Shown here: piece after piece, positions 52,685 through 63,387 of the stretch
How the letters are laid out: every line of letters begins with the position of its first letter
Position numbering within the stretch: the first letter of the stretch is position 1
DNA from: Xanthomonas campestris pv. badrii
Lineage (GTDB): Bacteria; Pseudomonadota; Gammaproteobacteria; Xanthomonadales; Xanthomonadaceae
Direction: 5' to 3'
Assembly (NCBI RefSeq): GCF_012848175.1
Contig: NZ_CP051651.1
Span: 2,728,001 to 2,792,000, forward strand
Length of the DNA: 64,000 nt
Position numbers and translations under genes: made by a program
Notes under the pieces: model-generated
The model's database searches: none
What the model saw: the letters and a program-made list of their open reading frames with translations, nothing else
What the model was told of the DNA's origin: nothing

Positions 52685-54838
52685 ATGTCACACCGTCTTC
52701 CGATCGCTACGCAGCTGTGGTTCACCGCCGCGCTTGCCGTTGCCCTGCCCGTCCTCGTGATCGTCGCCGGCTTCGCGCTGACGCTCTCGCACGCCGCCTT
52801 GCTGGCTGCCAGCGTGGTGGCGGCAGTGCTCAGCGGCGTGCTGCTGGCCTGGGCTATTCGCCTGGTCAACGGCTCGCTGGAACTGGCCACCACGACGCTG
52901 GATGCGTTCTCGCGCGGCAACTTCGACGTGGCCCTGCCGCAGCTGCGCGACGAGCAGGCCGGTGACGTGCTGCGCGGCCTGCGCAAGGTGCAGAGCGGCA
53001 TCCGCCACGTCAACGAAGAGATCATTCGCGTGTCGCGCGAACACGATACCGGCGACATCGATGCGCGTATCGACGTGGCGCGCTTCGAAGGCGACTTCCG
53101 CACCATGGGCGAGGGTATCAACCGCATGGTGGCCAGCCACATCGCCGTCAAGAAGCAGGCGATGGCCTGTGTGGCCGAGTTCGGTCGCGGCAACTTTTCC
53201 GCCGAACTGGAACGGCTACCCGGCAAGAAGGCCTTCATCAACGAGATCGTCGACCAGATCCGCGGCAACCTCACCGGCATGGTCGCCGAGGTCAACCGCA
53301 TGTCGGCCGAGCACGATGCCGGCGATATCGACGTGGTCATCGACACCCAGCGCTTCACCGGCGACTTCCGCCGCATGGCCGAAGGCATCAATGCGATGGT
53401 GGCCGGCCACATCGCGGTCAAGAAGCAGGCCATCGCCTGCGTGGGCGAGTTCGGCCGCGGCAACTTCACCGCGCAGCTGCCGCTGCTGCCAGGCAAGAAG
53501 CGCTTCATCAACGACACGATCGAACAGGTACGCGGCAATCTCACCGGGCTGATCGCCGAGATCAACCACATGTCGGCCGAGCACGAAGCCGGCGACATCG
53601 ACGTGATCATCGACAGCAGCCGCTTCGATGGCGATTTCCGCAGCATGGCGCTGGGCATCAACCAGATGGTGGGCGCGCACATCGCGGTCAAGAAGCTGGC
53701 GATGGGCGTGATGGCCGAATTCGGCCGCGGCAACTTCGATGCGCCGCTGGCGCAGCTGCCGGGCAAGAAGGCCTTCATCAACGACACCGTGGAGCGCGCA
53801 CGCGGCAATCTGCGCAGCATTTCCGAGGTGATCCAGGTGATGGGCGCGATGGCCGAAGGCGACCTCACCCACACCGTGGAAGGCCGCTACGAAGGCGCGT
53901 TTGCCGACATGCAGCGTTACGTCAACACCACCATGAGCCGCCTCACCGAGATCGTCGACGAGGTCAACCGCAACGCCGAGAACCTGGCCAGCGCCTCCGA
54001 GGAAGTCAGCGCCACCGCGCAATCCTTGGCCCAGGCGGCCAGCGAACAGGCCGCCGGCGTGGAAGAAACCAGCGCCTCGCTGGAGCAGATGACCGCCTCC
54101 ATCGCGCAGAACACCGAAAACGCGCGCGTTACCGACAGCATGGCCGCCAAGGCTGCGAGCGAAGCGGCCGACGGCGGCGACACCGTGCGCGCCACGGTGG
54201 TGGCGATGAAGGACATCGCCAAGAAGATCGGCATCATCGACGACATCGCCTACCAGACCAACCTGCTCGCGCTCAACGCCGCCATCGAGGCCGCGCGCGC
54301 CGGCGAACACGGCAAGGGCTTTGCAGTGGTGGCTGCCGAAGTGCGCAAGCTGGCCGAGCGCAGCCAGATCGCCGCGCAGGAAATCGGCGAAGTGGCCGGT
54401 TCCAGCGTGGAACTGGCCGAAAGCGCCGGCCGCGTGCTTGGCGAGATGGTGCCATCGATCCGCCGCACCTCCGATCTGGTGCAGGAGATCGCCGCCGCCT
54501 CCGAAGAACAGACCGCCGGCGTCAGCCAGATCAACACCGCCGTGGGCCAGTTGAACCAGACCACGCAGTCGGCCGCGGCCAATGCCGAAGAACTGGCCGC
54601 CACGTCCGAAGAAATGAGCGCGCAGGCCGAACAGCTACAGCAGTTGATGGGCTTCTTCCGGCTGGGCAATGGCGGGCGCGGTGCAAGCCAGGCCAGCCGG
54701 CCGGGCCCGCGTCGGGTGGTGCAGGCCAGCCAGGCCACGGCCATCCATGCACCGGCGCGGCGCACCAACGTGCGCCAGATCGGCGCGGTGGCCGCGACCG
54801 CCGATGCCATCGACGAATCGCAGTTCGCCAGTTTCTGA
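52685..54838 (+). CDS. Methyl-accepting chemotaxis protein with tandem HAMP repeats
   Basis: A 717-residue transducer. Two close N-terminal helices (about 10-60) leave almost no periplasmic domain. Then come poly-HAMP-like repeats of 90 residues (three copies around 165-430, each with EFGRGNF, LPGKK and INxxVxxxRGNL), a further HAMP, and an MCP signalling domain whose hairpin tip is [20 protein letters not shown]. The C-terminus QFASF fits the CheR/CheB-binding pentapeptide x-aromatic-x-x-aromatic. It probably reads cytoplasmic or membrane cues rather than periplasmic ligands. Confidence 0.92.
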   Translation: MSHRLPIATQLWFTAALAVALPVLVIVAGFALTLSHAALLAASVVAAVLSGVLLAWAIRLVNGSLELATTTLDAFSRGNFDVALPQLRDEQAGDVLRGLRKVQSGIRHVNEEIIRVSREHDTGDIDARIDVARFEGDFRTMGEGINRMVASHIAVKKQAMACVAEFGRGNFSAELERLPGKKAFINEIVDQIRGNLTGMVAEVNRMSAEHDAGDIDVVIDTQRFTGDFRRMAEGINAMVAGHIAVKKQAIACVGEFGRGNFTAQLPLLPGKKRFINDTIEQVRGNLTGLIAEINHMSAEHEAGDIDVIIDSSRFDGDFRSMALGINQMVGAHIAVKKLAMGVMAEFGRGNFDAPLAQLPGKKAFINDTVERARGNLRSISEVIQVMGAMAEGDLTHTVEGRYEGAFADMQRYVNTTMSRLTEIVDEVNRNAENLASASEEVSATAQSLAQAASEQAAGVEETSASLEQMTASIAQNTENARVTDSMAAKAASEAADGGDTVRATVVAMKDIAKKIGIIDDIAYQTNLLALNAAIEAARAGEHGKGFAVVAAEVRKLAERSQIAAQEIGEVAGSSVELAESAGRVLGEMVPSIRRTSDLVQEIAAASEEQTAGVSQINTAVGQLNQTTQSAAANAEELAATSEEMSAQAEQLQQLMGFFRLGNGGRGASQASRPGPRRVVQASQATAIHAPARRTNVRQIGAVAATADAIDESQFASF
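53177..53986 (+). repeat. Three in-frame 270-base repeats in the MCP gene
   Basis: Copies begin near 53177, 53447 and 53717 with ga(g/a)ttcggXcgcggcaac, each encoding a HAMP-like unit of 90 residues. Period is exactly 270 bases, so unequal crossing-over keeps the frame. Confidence 0.85.
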
Positions 54839-54849
54839 AGGAGCCGACG

Positions 54850-55365
54850 ATGCAACCGCACAGCAGCGCAGTCACCGGCACGCCAGCGCCCACGGCGCCG
54901 CAGCAATACCTGACCTTTTCGTTGGGCAAGGAAATGTTCGGCCTGGGCATACTCGGCATCAAGGAAATCATCGAATACCGGGTGCCCACCGATGTGCCGA
55001 TGATGCCGCCGGCCCTGCGCGGGGTGATCAACCTGCGCGGGGCGGTGGTGCCGGTGGTGGACCTGCAGCAACGCGTGGGCCGCACCGCCAGCCCGATCAC
55101 CAAGCGCAGCTGCATCGTGATCGTGGAGATCGCCCATGGCGACGGGCATCAGGTGCTCGGCCTGCTGGTGGATGCGGTGAGCGAAGTGCTGGACATCGCA
55201 GCCGAGGACATCGTGGAAACGCCCAGCTTCGGTGCCGGCATCCCGCGCGACTTCATCCATGCCATGGGCAAGATCGGCGAGCGTTTCGTGATCCTGCTCG
55301 ATGCCGATGCCGTGCTGGGCCACGATGCCCTGGCCCAGCTCCCCACCGCCGCACTGGCGGCCTGA
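54850..55365 (+). CDS. cheW: Chemotaxis coupling protein CheW
   Basis: A 171-residue adaptor joining MCPs to CheA. The CheW fold spans about 18-160 with QYLTFSLGKEMFGLGILGIKE, VINLRGAVVPVVDLQ and VLGLLVDAVSEVLDI. It starts 11 bases after the MCP gene, behind an AAGGAG site. Confidence 0.95.
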   Translation: MQPHSSAVTGTPAPTAPQQYLTFSLGKEMFGLGILGIKEIIEYRVPTDVPMMPPALRGVINLRGAVVPVVDLQQRVGRTASPITKRSCIVIVEIAHGDGHQVLGLLVDAVSEVLDIAAEDIVETPSFGAGIPRDFIHAMGKIGERFVILLDADAVLGHDALAQLPTAALAA

Positions 55366-55390
55366 CAGCCGCATGTACGCAAGGACTCCC

Positions 55391-56674
55391 ATGCGCCCCG
55401 CCCTTCTTTCCTGCAACTGCACGCTGGCCGGCCCGGTGCTGGTCGTCGATGACAGCGTGGTCCAGCGCGAACACGCCATGGCGCTGTGCCGCCAGCTGGG
55501 TGCCAATGTGGTCGATGGCGCCGCCGACGGTCATGCCGCCCTGGAGTGGTTGAGCCGCGCCAGTGCGCCGTCGTTGCTGCTGCTCGACCTGGAAATGCCC
55601 GGCATGGACGGCGTACAGCTGCTCGATGCGCTGGCACGCGGCCAGTACGGCGTGCCGGTGGTGGTGGTGTCGCAACGCGGCGGCGCATTGATCGATGCGG
55701 TGATGCAGCTGAGCCGCAGCGCCGGCGTGCGCGTGCTGGGCGGCATCGAAAAGCCGATGAACCTGCAGGATCTGGCCACGGTGCTGGAGTGCGAACCCGA
55801 CACCAGCGCCACCGTGCCGGCCGCGTTGCCGGCGGCGATCTCGCCGCTGATGGCCAGTGGTGGCGCAGCCGCCTCGCGCCTGGACCGCGCCATGCGCCGC
55901 GGCGAAATCCGCGTGGCCTATCAACCCAAGCTCGACCTGAAGGACGGACGGCTGCGCGGGGTGGAAGCGCTGGCCCGCTGGCGCCGCCCGCAGGGCGACA
56001 TGATCGGCCCGGACCGCTTCATCCCGCTGGCCGAACGCGAAGGGCTGATCCACGCGTTGACCCAACAGGTGATCGACAAGGCCATCGCGCAATTGGTCGA
56101 CTGGCGCGCCGAAGGCTTCGAGCTGAGCCTGGCATTGAACCTGTCGCCCCGCTTGCTGGGCGAAGCAGATTTTCTCGAGCAACTGTGCGCCAAGTTGAGC
56201 GACAACGGCCTGAGCCCGGCCGACCTGGTGCTGGAACTCACCGAGAGCGCCATCGTGGAGCCGGCCAATGCGCTGAGCATGCTGGCGCGCCTGCGCCTGC
56301 ATGGGTTTGGGTTGTCCATCGACGACTACGGCACCGGTTTCTCGTCGCTGCAGCGCCTGGCCAGCATTCCGTTCACCGAACTCAAGCTGGACCGCAGCTT
56401 CGTGCAGGCCGCCCATCGCAGCCGCAGCCAGCGCACCGTGCTCGAATCCACGCTGGAGCTGGCACACCGGCTGGAGCTGACCGCAGTGGCCGAAGGCGTG
56501 GAAACCCCGGACGACTGGCGCCTGCTGCGCGAGCTGGGCTGCGATCTGGCACAAGGTTATCTGATGGGTTCGCCGATGCCTGGGCCGATGCTCTCGGACT
56601 GGTGGCGCGAACACGCCGTGCGCATCGCGCGCCTGAGCGAAGGCGCCTTCTCCGCCGATGCGGACGTGGCCTGA
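55391..56674 (+). CDS. REC-EAL cyclic-di-GMP phosphodiesterase
   Basis: A 427-residue two-domain regulator. The receiver domain (about 14-135) keeps the acidic pair (VVDDS), phospho-Asp ([12 protein letters not shown]), Ser (VVVSQ) and Lys (IEKP). The EAL domain (about 160-415) keeps all catalytic residues: [39 protein letters not shown] and QGYLMG. It should hydrolyse cyclic-di-GMP, with activity set by phosphorylation, plausibly by CheA. The ATG at 55391 has an AAGGA site 6 bases before; another at 55373 is possible. Confidence 0.92.
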   Translation: MRPALLSCNCTLAGPVLVVDDSVVQREHAMALCRQLGANVVDGAADGHAALEWLSRASAPSLLLLDLEMPGMDGVQLLDALARGQYGVPVVVVSQRGGALIDAVMQLSRSAGVRVLGGIEKPMNLQDLATVLECEPDTSATVPAALPAAISPLMASGGAAASRLDRAMRRGEIRVAYQPKLDLKDGRLRGVEALARWRRPQGDMIGPDRFIPLAEREGLIHALTQQVIDKAIAQLVDWRAEGFELSLALNLSPRLLGEADFLEQLCAKLSDNGLSPADLVLELTESAIVEPANALSMLARLRLHGFGLSIDDYGTGFSSLQRLASIPFTELKLDRSFVQAAHRSRSQRTVLESTLELAHRLELTAVAEGVETPDDWRLLRELGCDLAQGYLMGSPMPGPMLSDWWREHAVRIARLSEGAFSADADVA

Positions 56675-56677
56675 ACC

Positions 56678-57484
56678 ATGAGTACCGCCACTGCCATCAC
56701 CGAACAGGAGTTCGGCCGCTTCCAGCGCTTCATCTTCGAAGCGGCCGGCATCAGCATTTCCTCCGGCAAGAAGGCCATGTTGTGCGGCCGCCTGGGCAGG
56801 CGTCTGCGCGAGCACCGGTTCGACAGCTACACGCAGTACCTGCAGCTGCTGGAAAGCCGCCAGGACCGCGCCGAGATCCAAACCGCCATCGATCTGTTGA
56901 CCACCAACGAGACCTATTTCTTCCGCGAGCCCAAGCATTTCGAGCTGCTGCGCAAGCTGGCCGGCGAGCATCGCGGCGGGTTGCCGTTCCGCTGCTGGAG
57001 CGCGGCCAGCTCCAGCGGCGAGGAGGCCTACAGCATGGCGATGGTGCTGGACGACAGCTTGCAGGGGCGCCCGTTCGAGGTGGTGGGTACCGACATCAGC
57101 ACCCGCGTGCTGGCCAAGGCGCGCACCGGGCACTACGCGCTGCAGCGCATCGATGGCATTCCGCAGCCGTATCTCAAGCGCTACTGCCTGCGCGGCCAGG
57201 GCGAGTACGCCGGCACCTTGCTGGTGGAGCGGCGCCTGCGCGAGCGCGTGCAGTTCGTGCATGCCAACCTCAACACCGCGCTGCCGTCACTGGGCAGCTT
57301 CGATGCGATCTTCCTGCGCAATGTCATGATCTATTTCAACGGCCAGACCAAGCGCGAGGTGATCCTGCGCGTGCTCGCCAACCTGAAATCGGGCGGACAC
57401 TTCTGTATTGGCCATTCGGAAAGCCTGAGCGAACTCGACATCGATCTGGTCCAGGTGGCACCCTCGATCTTCCGCAAAGCGTGA
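56678..57484 (+). CDS. cheR: Chemotaxis protein methyltransferase CheR
   Basis: A 268-residue enzyme that methylates MCP glutamates using SAM. N-terminal helical domain (1-75); the catalytic domain has [15 protein letters not shown], the SAM site [17 protein letters not shown], and [13 protein letters not shown]. It begins 3 bases after the REC-EAL stop and overlaps or abuts cheB. Confidence 0.95.
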   Translation: MSTATAITEQEFGRFQRFIFEAAGISISSGKKAMLCGRLGRRLREHRFDSYTQYLQLLESRQDRAEIQTAIDLLTTNETYFFREPKHFELLRKLAGEHRGGLPFRCWSAASSSGEEAYSMAMVLDDSLQGRPFEVVGTDISTRVLAKARTGHYALQRIDGIPQPYLKRYCLRGQGEYAGTLLVERRLRERVQFVHANLNTALPSLGSFDAIFLRNVMIYFNGQTKREVILRVLANLKSGGHFCIGHSESLSELDIDLVQVAPSIFRKA

Positions 57485-57498
57485 GCCAAGGATCCGCC

Positions 57499-58614
57499 GT
57501 GCCGACTGCGTTCAACCGCCCCGCCGCCAACCCTGCCACCAACACCATCAAGGCGATGGTGGTCGACGATTCGGCGGTGGTGCGCCAGGTACTGGTGGGC
57601 GTGCTCAACGATGCGCAGGGCATCGAGGTGATTGCCACCGCCGCCGACCCGTTGCTGGCGATCGAGAAGATGCGCCAGCAATGGCCCGACGTGATCGTGC
57701 TGGATGTGGAAATGCCGCGCATGGACGGCATCACCTTCCTGCGCAAGATCATGAGCGAGCGCCCCACCCCGGTGGTGATCTGCTCCACGCTCACCGAAAA
57801 AGGCGCGCGCGTGACCATGGATGCGCTGGCTGCCGGTGCCGTGGCGGTGGTGACCAAGCCACGGCTGGGGCTCAAGCAATTCCTCACCGAGTCGGCCGAT
57901 GAGCTGGTGGCCACGGTGCGCAGCGCCGCACGCGCCAACGTCAAGCGGCTGGCCGCACGCGTCACCGCCGCGCCGCTGGAAGCCGAGGTCAAGCACACCG
58001 CCGATGTGATCCTCCCCGCGCAAAGCGGCCGTGCGCTGGCACAGACCACCGAGCGCATCGTGGCCATCGGCACCTCCACCGGCGGCACCCAGGCGCTGGA
58101 AGAAGTGCTCACCGCCTTGCCGCGCGTGTGCCCGGGCATCGTCATCGTCCAGCACATGCCGGAAAAGTTCACCGCCGCCTTCGCCGCGCGCCTCGACGGC
58201 CTGTGCCAGATCGCGGTCAAGGAAGCCGCCAACAACGACAGGGTGATGCCCGGCCGTGCGCTGATCGCGCCCGGCGGCAAGCACCTGCTGCTGCGGCGCA
58301 GCGGCGCGCAGTATTTCGTGGAAGTGATGGAAGGCCCGCCGGTCAACCGGCACCGTCCGTCGGTGGACGTGCTGTTCCGCTCGGCCGCACGCGCGGCCGG
58401 CAGCAATGCGCTGGGCATCATCATGACCGGCATGGGCGACGATGGTGCCGCCGGCCTGCTGGAAATGCGCCAGGCCGGCGCACGCACGGTGGCGCAGGAC
58501 GAACACACCAGCATCGTGTTCGGCATGCCAAAGGAAGCGATCAAGCGCGGCGGCGCCGACCGTATCCTTCCGCTGGGCGCGATGGCACGCGAGATCGTCA
58601 CGCAGTTGCAGTAA
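57499..58614 (+). CDS. cheB: Chemotaxis methylesterase/deamidase CheB
   Basis: A 371-residue protein with a receiver domain (about 12-130; [11 protein letters not shown], phospho-Asp in [11 protein letters not shown]) and a methylesterase domain (about 185-370) whose triad is Ser in [11 protein letters not shown], His in QHMPEKF and Asp in [11 protein letters not shown]. It removes methyl groups from MCPs, opposing CheR. The GTG at 57499 is preferred because AAGGA lies 6 bases before it; an in-frame GTG at 57481 overlaps the cheR stop but lacks a ribosome site. It is the last gene of the operon. Confidence 0.93.
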   Translation: MPTAFNRPAANPATNTIKAMVVDDSAVVRQVLVGVLNDAQGIEVIATAADPLLAIEKMRQQWPDVIVLDVEMPRMDGITFLRKIMSERPTPVVICSTLTEKGARVTMDALAAGAVAVVTKPRLGLKQFLTESADELVATVRSAARANVKRLAARVTAAPLEAEVKHTADVILPAQSGRALAQTTERIVAIGTSTGGTQALEEVLTALPRVCPGIVIVQHMPEKFTAAFAARLDGLCQIAVKEAANNDRVMPGRALIAPGGKHLLLRRSGAQYFVEVMEGPPVNRHRPSVDVLFRSAARAAGSNALGIIMTGMGDDGAAGLLEMRQAGARTVAQDEHTSIVFGMPKEAIKRGGADRILPLGAMAREIVTQLQ

Positions 58615-58665
58615 CCAACGGACGTCCGCGTCACGCGCGAACGGATCCAACAAGGCCGCCACACT

Positions 58666-58711
58666 CCCTTCTCCCGCCCGCGGGAGAAGGTGCCCGAAGG
58701 GCGGATGAGGG
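58666..58711. repeat. REP-like palindromic element
   Basis: Stem ccttctcccg / cgggagaagg with a 4-base loop (58667-58690), followed by the tgcccgaagggcggatgagg segment. This intergenic element is common in Xanthomonas. It lies between the convergent cheB and phospholipase genes and may act as a transcription or RNA boundary. Confidence 0.8.
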
Positions 58712-58729
58712 CAACCGGCGACCAACCAG

Positions 58730-60292
58730 CTACAACTGCGACTCCAGCGGGAACCAGCCCATCACCGTTGCCGCGCCACGCCGCCACACGCTCGCGGCCG
58801 GCTCGCGCGACCACACTTCCGGCGGCATTGCGGCATCGTCGTGCCAGCGCAGCTCGCCCTGTTCCAGGGTCACCCGATAACTGACCGGCGCGCTGACCTT
58901 GTGGTTGTACAGACGCTCCAGCTCGGCGGTCACGCTGCGGTCCTCGAACAGCAACCCCATCTCGGTGTTGAGGTTCATCGAGCGTGGGTCCAGGTTGAAC
59001 GAGCCGATGAAGCCGCGCGTATCGTCCACCACGAACGCCTTGGTATGCAGGCTGGCGCCGCTGGAACCGAACAGGCTGCCATCGGGCTTGCCCATCGGCT
59101 TGAGCTCATGCAGACGCACACCCTGCTGCAGCAACGGCACGCGGTAGTCGGCATAGCCGCTGTGCACGGCCACCACGTCGTTGGCGGCCAGCGAATTGGT
59201 CAGGATGTTGACGCGCACCTTGCGCTGGCGCAGTTCTCCGATCCAGCGCATGCCCTCCTCGCCCGGCACGAAATACGGCGAGATCACCTTCAACTCGCGC
59301 TGCGCGTGCGCCATCTCGCCGATCAAGACCGATGTCATCCAGTCCGCCTGCGGTGGCGCGCCATCGGCCTTTTCCGGCGGGTCGGAGACGATGCGTGCGT
59401 GGTCCAGCCAATGCACCGGGCGGCCGCCCTGCATCAAGGCCTGCACGCTGGGCGCATGCTGCAGCCGCTGCACATAGGGCTGTGCCCGCGCGGAGTCCAG
59501 TCCGGCATCCAGGCTGCCGCGCAACGCGTCCAGCGCCTGCGGCTTGGCAGTGACCAGCGCAGCAAGCGGCAGCGCATTGGGGCTGTTCCAGTAGGCGTCG
59601 AACACCTGCTCGGCCTGGCCTACCGCCGGCCCCACCACCGCTGCATCCATGTCCATGAAATTGGTATCGCGCGCGGCATCGAAATACTCATCGCCCACGT
59701 TGCGTCCACCCACCACCGCCATGCGTCCATCGGCAATCCAGGCCTTGTTGTGCATGCGCCGGTTGATGCTGACCGTGCGCAGCACCATTTCCACCCCGCG
59801 CATCAGCGTGCCTTCACGCGCACGGGTGGGATTGAACAGGCGGATCTCGATCAACGGATGGCTGTCGAGCGCGGCCAGCACCGAATCGCTGCCGTGGATA
59901 TTCATGTCGTCCAGCAGCAAGCGCACGCGCACGCCGCGGTCGGCGGCACGCAGCAGTTCGTTATGCAGCAGGTTGCCGGTGAAATCGGCATGCCAGATGT
60001 AGTACTGCAGATCCAGGCTGCGCCCGGCCGCACGCGCGGTGAGCGCGCGCACCGCGAAGGCATCGGTGTTGTCCGCAATGATCACCACCCCGGTCTGTGC
60101 GGCATGTGCCCGCTGCAGCGGCGCCACCACCTTGTCGATGGCGGTGACCCCTGCCGTGGCGGGCAACGCGTGACTGACCGGCCCGCGCTGACGATCGGCA
60201 AAACGGCCATAGCTATACAGCGACAGCGCGCTGCCCAGCACGAACACCAGCATGCCGATGCCGGTCCATTTGAAGACGTTCCGCTTGGTCAC
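58730..60292 (-). CDS. Phospholipase D-family protein (cardiolipin-synthase-like)
   Basis: A 520-residue membrane-anchored enzyme. One N-terminal helix (about 8-28), then two HKD half-sites: HNKAWIADGRMAVVGGRNVGDEYF and HTKAFVVDDTRGFIGSFNLDPRS. The layout matches the ClsC-like branch that makes cardiolipin or hydrolyses phospholipids; which one is uncertain. The start is taken as GTG at 60292 (VTKRNVFKWTG) because the transmembrane segment follows and upstream residues are Arg-rich and unlike protein. Confidence 0.85.
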   Translation of the reverse strand: MTKRNVFKWTGIGMLVFVLGSALSLYSYGRFADRQRGPVSHALPATAGVTAIDKVVAPLQRAHAAQTGVVIIADNTDAFAVRALTARAAGRSLDLQYYIWHADFTGNLLHNELLRAADRGVRVRLLLDDMNIHGSDSVLAALDSHPLIEIRLFNPTRAREGTLMRGVEMVLRTVSINRRMHNKAWIADGRMAVVGGRNVGDEYFDAARDTNFMDMDAAVVGPAVGQAEQVFDAYWNSPNALPLAALVTAKPQALDALRGSLDAGLDSARAQPYVQRLQHAPSVQALMQGGRPVHWLDHARIVSDPPEKADGAPPQADWMTSVLIGEMAHAQRELKVISPYFVPGEEGMRWIGELRQRKVRVNILTNSLAANDVVAVHSGYADYRVPLLQQGVRLHELKPMGKPDGSLFGSSGASLHTKAFVVDDTRGFIGSFNLDPRSMNLNTEMGLLFEDRSVTAELERLYNHKVSAPVSYRVTLEQGELRWHDDAAMPPEVWSREPAASVWRRGAATVMGWFPLESQL

Positions 60293-60524
60293 TGCCGCCC
60301 CCAGGGCTTGCCAGCGCAGCAGTGTAGAGGTTGACCATGCAACTCCATGTGCACGCGCAACTGCCCGCCCCGGGCAGCGTCCGGGCATCTGGCATTCAAC
60401 CGGTCGCGACAGGCAGCGCCCGTGGCGTGCAAACCAGCACGCCTGCAGCGCCCGCGCTGCATACCGCAACCGCCACAACCACCGCACCCGCCGGAAGCGC
60501 GCGCGGTGGTTCGACCCACGGCGC

Positions 60525-62627
60525 TTACCAGATCGCGACGCGGTCCTTGTCGCCGCGCACCATCGCATCGCCCGGCTTGCACTGGAATGCCTGCGCGAAC
60601 ACCGGCATGTTCGATGGCGCGCCGTTGGCGCGGAAATTGGCCGGTGCATGCGGGTCGGTATTCAGGCGTACCCGCAATTCGCCGTCGGTGAAATTGCGGC
60701 GCCACACCGTGGCCCAGTTCATGAAGAAGCGCTGGTCCTGCGAATAGCCGCCGATCTGCTTGTTGGCATCGGGCCGTTCCTTCAGCGCCATCTGCAAGGC
60801 GTCGTAGGCTACGGTCAGGCCACCCAGGTCGCCGATGTTTTCGCCCAGGGTCAGCTTGCCCTTGACGTGCACGCCAGGGATCGCTTCATAGCCGTCGAAC
60901 TGCGCCACCAGCTGATCGGTGCGCTGGGTGAACAGCTTGCGGTCCGCATCGGTCCACCAGGTGTCGAAATTGCCCTTGGCATCGAACTGGCTGCCGGAGT
61001 CGTCGTAGCCATGCATCATCTCGTGCCCGATCACCGCGCCGATGCCGCCGTAGTTCAGCGCCGGATCGGCCTTGGGATCGAAGAACGGCGGTTGCAGGAT
61101 CGCCGCCGGGAACACGATCTCGTTGCGGGTGGCGTTGTAGTACGCGTTGACCGTCTGCGGGGTCATATGCCACTCGCGCTTGTCCACCGGCTTGCCGATC
61201 TTGTCCAGCATGTAGCGGTAATTGAAGGCCTGCGCGGCCTGCATGTTGGCCAGAAATCCGTCGCCACGCGTCTGAAGCCCCGACCAGTCGCGCCACTGAT
61301 CCGGGTAGCCGATCTTGGGGGTGAAGCTGGCCCACTTTTCCAGCGCGCGCTGCTTGGTCTCGGCGCTCATCCAGTCCAGTTTTTCCAGCCGCGCCTTCAA
61401 GGCGACCGACAAGTTCTGAACCAGCTGCTGCATCTGCTCCTTGGACTCGGCAGGAAATGCGGACTGCACATAGAGCTGGCCCAGCGCCTCGCCCATCGCC
61501 GCGTTGACCGCGTTCAAGGTGCGCTTCCAGCGCGGCAGCATGTCCTGCTGGCCGCGCAACGTCTTCGCATAGAAATCGAAGTTGGCCTGCTCGAACGGCT
61601 TGGCCAGATACGGCGCTGCTTCATCGATGCTGTGGAAGCGCAAGTAAGCTTTCCAGGTGTCCACCGGTGTGTCGGCAAGCATCGCATCGAGCTCGGCAAA
61701 ATAGCCGGGCTGGCTCAGTGAGAACGTACCGGCCGGCACCTTGAGCGCGCTGAAGAACGCCTGCCAGTCGAAATGCGGCGTCACTGCGTTGGCGCCGGCC
61801 ACATCGACCGGGTTGTAGCGCTTGGCCGGGTCGCGCAACTCGATCCGCGACAGCGAGGCATTGGCCAGCCGCGTCTCGAATGCCATCACCGCCTTGGCTT
61901 GCGTGGCCGCCTGCGCGGCGGGAATGCCGGACAACTCCAGTACCCGTGCGATATACGCCACGTACTGCTCACGGATCTTGGCCTGCGCCGGATCGCTGTA
62001 ATACCCCTTCTCGGGCAGGCCCAGACCGCCCTGCCCTGCATAGGCGATCATCTGCTCGGAATTCTTGTAGTCGGCATTGGCACCGAACGAGAACACGAAG
62101 CCCTGGCCCTTGGCATAACTGTCGCGCAACCACGCGGCGATGGCCGGCGCATCGGCCAGCGCGTCGATGGCCTGCAAATGCGGCTGCAACGGGGTGATGC
62201 CGGCGGTGTCGATGGCCGCCTCGTCCGAGCCGGTGCGCCACAGATCGGCGATCTTGGCATCCACCGAACCGGCCGACAGATTGCCGCGCGCCAGCTGCTC
62301 CACCAGCGCATGCTGGATGGCCAACGAGCGCTCGGCCAGCACTTCGAAGCTGCCCCAGCTGCTGCGATCGGACGGCACCGGGTTGGCCTTGAGCCACTTG
62401 GCGTTGACGAAGCCGTTGAGGTCCTGGCACGCGTTGATGGCAGGATCCAGATCGCCGCTGCCGAATGCCACGATAGGTGCATCCAGCTTGGACACATCCA
62501 CCCTGGCCGGTGCGGCCTGCGGCGCGGCGGGCGTCGCCTTGGCAGTGTCGTCGGAGGCGCCGCACGCAGACAGCGCGACCGCGATGGCCAGCGCAAGCGA
62601 CAGCGGCACGAACTTGTTCAACGTCAT
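60525..62627 (-). CDS. pepO: M13-family zinc metallopeptidase (PepO/neprilysin-like), lipoprotein
   Basis: A 700-residue peptidase. A signal with lipobox (VALSAC, Cys about 22) anchors it to the membrane facing the periplasm. The zinc site is IGHEMMHGYDDSG and ENIGDLGG, with substrate-binding NAYYNA before it, as in neprilysin and PepO. It cleaves peptides on the amino side of hydrophobic residues in studied relatives. The ATG at 62627 follows a GGAG site. A perfect hairpin (62645-62662) sits in the leader just before the ribosome site. Confidence 0.94.
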   Translation of the reverse strand: MTLNKFVPLSLALAIAVALSACGASDDTAKATPAAPQAAPARVDVSKLDAPIVAFGSGDLDPAINACQDLNGFVNAKWLKANPVPSDRSSWGSFEVLAERSLAIQHALVEQLARGNLSAGSVDAKIADLWRTGSDEAAIDTAGITPLQPHLQAIDALADAPAIAAWLRDSYAKGQGFVFSFGANADYKNSEQMIAYAGQGGLGLPEKGYYSDPAQAKIREQYVAYIARVLELSGIPAAQAATQAKAVMAFETRLANASLSRIELRDPAKRYNPVDVAGANAVTPHFDWQAFFSALKVPAGTFSLSQPGYFAELDAMLADTPVDTWKAYLRFHSIDEAAPYLAKPFEQANFDFYAKTLRGQQDMLPRWKRTLNAVNAAMGEALGQLYVQSAFPAESKEQMQQLVQNLSVALKARLEKLDWMSAETKQRALEKWASFTPKIGYPDQWRDWSGLQTRGDGFLANMQAAQAFNYRYMLDKIGKPVDKREWHMTPQTVNAYYNATRNEIVFPAAILQPPFFDPKADPALNYGGIGAVIGHEMMHGYDDSGSQFDAKGNFDTWWTDADRKLFTQRTDQLVAQFDGYEAIPGVHVKGKLTLGENIGDLGGLTVAYDALQMALKERPDANKQIGGYSQDQRFFMNWATVWRRNFTDGELRVRLNTDPHAPANFRANGAPSNMPVFAQAFQCKPGDAMVRGDKDRVAIW

Positions 62628-62644
62628 TGCATTCTCCAAACCAT

Positions 62645-62662
62645 GACCGCGCCTGCGCGGTC
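62645..62662. promoter_or_regulatory. Hairpin in the pepO leader
   Basis: Perfect 8-base inverted repeat gaccgcgc-CT-gcgcggtc, 18-35 bases before the pepO start codon and 9 bases from its GGAG site. On the minus strand it is preceded, not followed, by T's, so it is not an intrinsic terminator of pepO-sense transcription. It might influence translation or be an operator. Confidence 0.4.
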
Positions 62663-62932
62663 GAAAAAAGTCGGCAGCCGGTCGGGAGCCGCCGGCGAAG
62701 ATCAGCGCATCAGACCGCGCTCGCTTCTTCGTCGGCTACCCCGCAGCCGGCCACACCAAGATCACTGCAGCGGCACCGCAACGCCATGACGTCCGCTGCC
62801 GTGCCTTCGCCAACATCAATGCGACGACAGGCTGCCGGCACGTGTACCACTGACGCCGCGACCGCCTGTTCCCCCTGATACCTGCATCCCAACATACTTG
62901 CATCCCAACGCAACGCACGCCATTGCAGGCAG

Positions 62933-63247
62933 TCAACGCTGCGCGTAGAACGGCGCCATCACCAGGTAAACCGGGTACGCCAACACCAGCAGCACCGGGG
63001 CTGCCTCATGCCCGGATGTCGCATCGGCCAACGCTTCCATCTGTCGCCTCGGCCCGGCGATACCGAACCCCAGCAGCAGCACGCCCACCGCGCAGATCAG
63101 CAGCGCCAGCACCAGCCCAGCGTCGGAGATGTCGCCAGCGGCCAACGCGACGAAGGCAGCGCCGCCTGCCACCAGCACGCCCAGCGTCGCCAGGTACGCG
63201 CGACAGTACACAGCGGTCATCTGCCTGGTTTGACGTTTGCCGGACAT
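62933..63247 (-). CDS. Small membrane protein of unknown function
   Basis: A 104-residue protein (MSGKRQTRQMTAVY...) with three hydrophobic helices (about 12-35, 40-62 and 85-100). No family is recognised. The start may be 63247 or the later ATG at 63220. It lies between gpmA and pepO, all leftward. Confidence 0.6.
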   Translation of the reverse strand: MSGKRQTRQMTAVYCRAYLATLGVLVAGGAAFVALAAGDISDAGLVLALLICAVGVLLLGFGIAGPRRQMEALADATSGHEAAPVLLVLAYPVYLVMAPFYAQR

Positions 63248-63387
63248 CGCGTTTTGCCTACATGGCAGCGCGGAGCATGCATCACGCCCACGCACCGCTT
63301 CCATTCACCACCGCACGCGGCGTTTTGCAACGTGCGAAGACAGGCGCTGCGCACGACGCACGCAGCGCTTCAACCACGCAGCGGCGC

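Noticed and set aside
58666..58711. Intrinsic terminator for cheB
   Set aside because: The stem is strong but no T-run follows on either strand; it matches a dispersed palindromic element instead.
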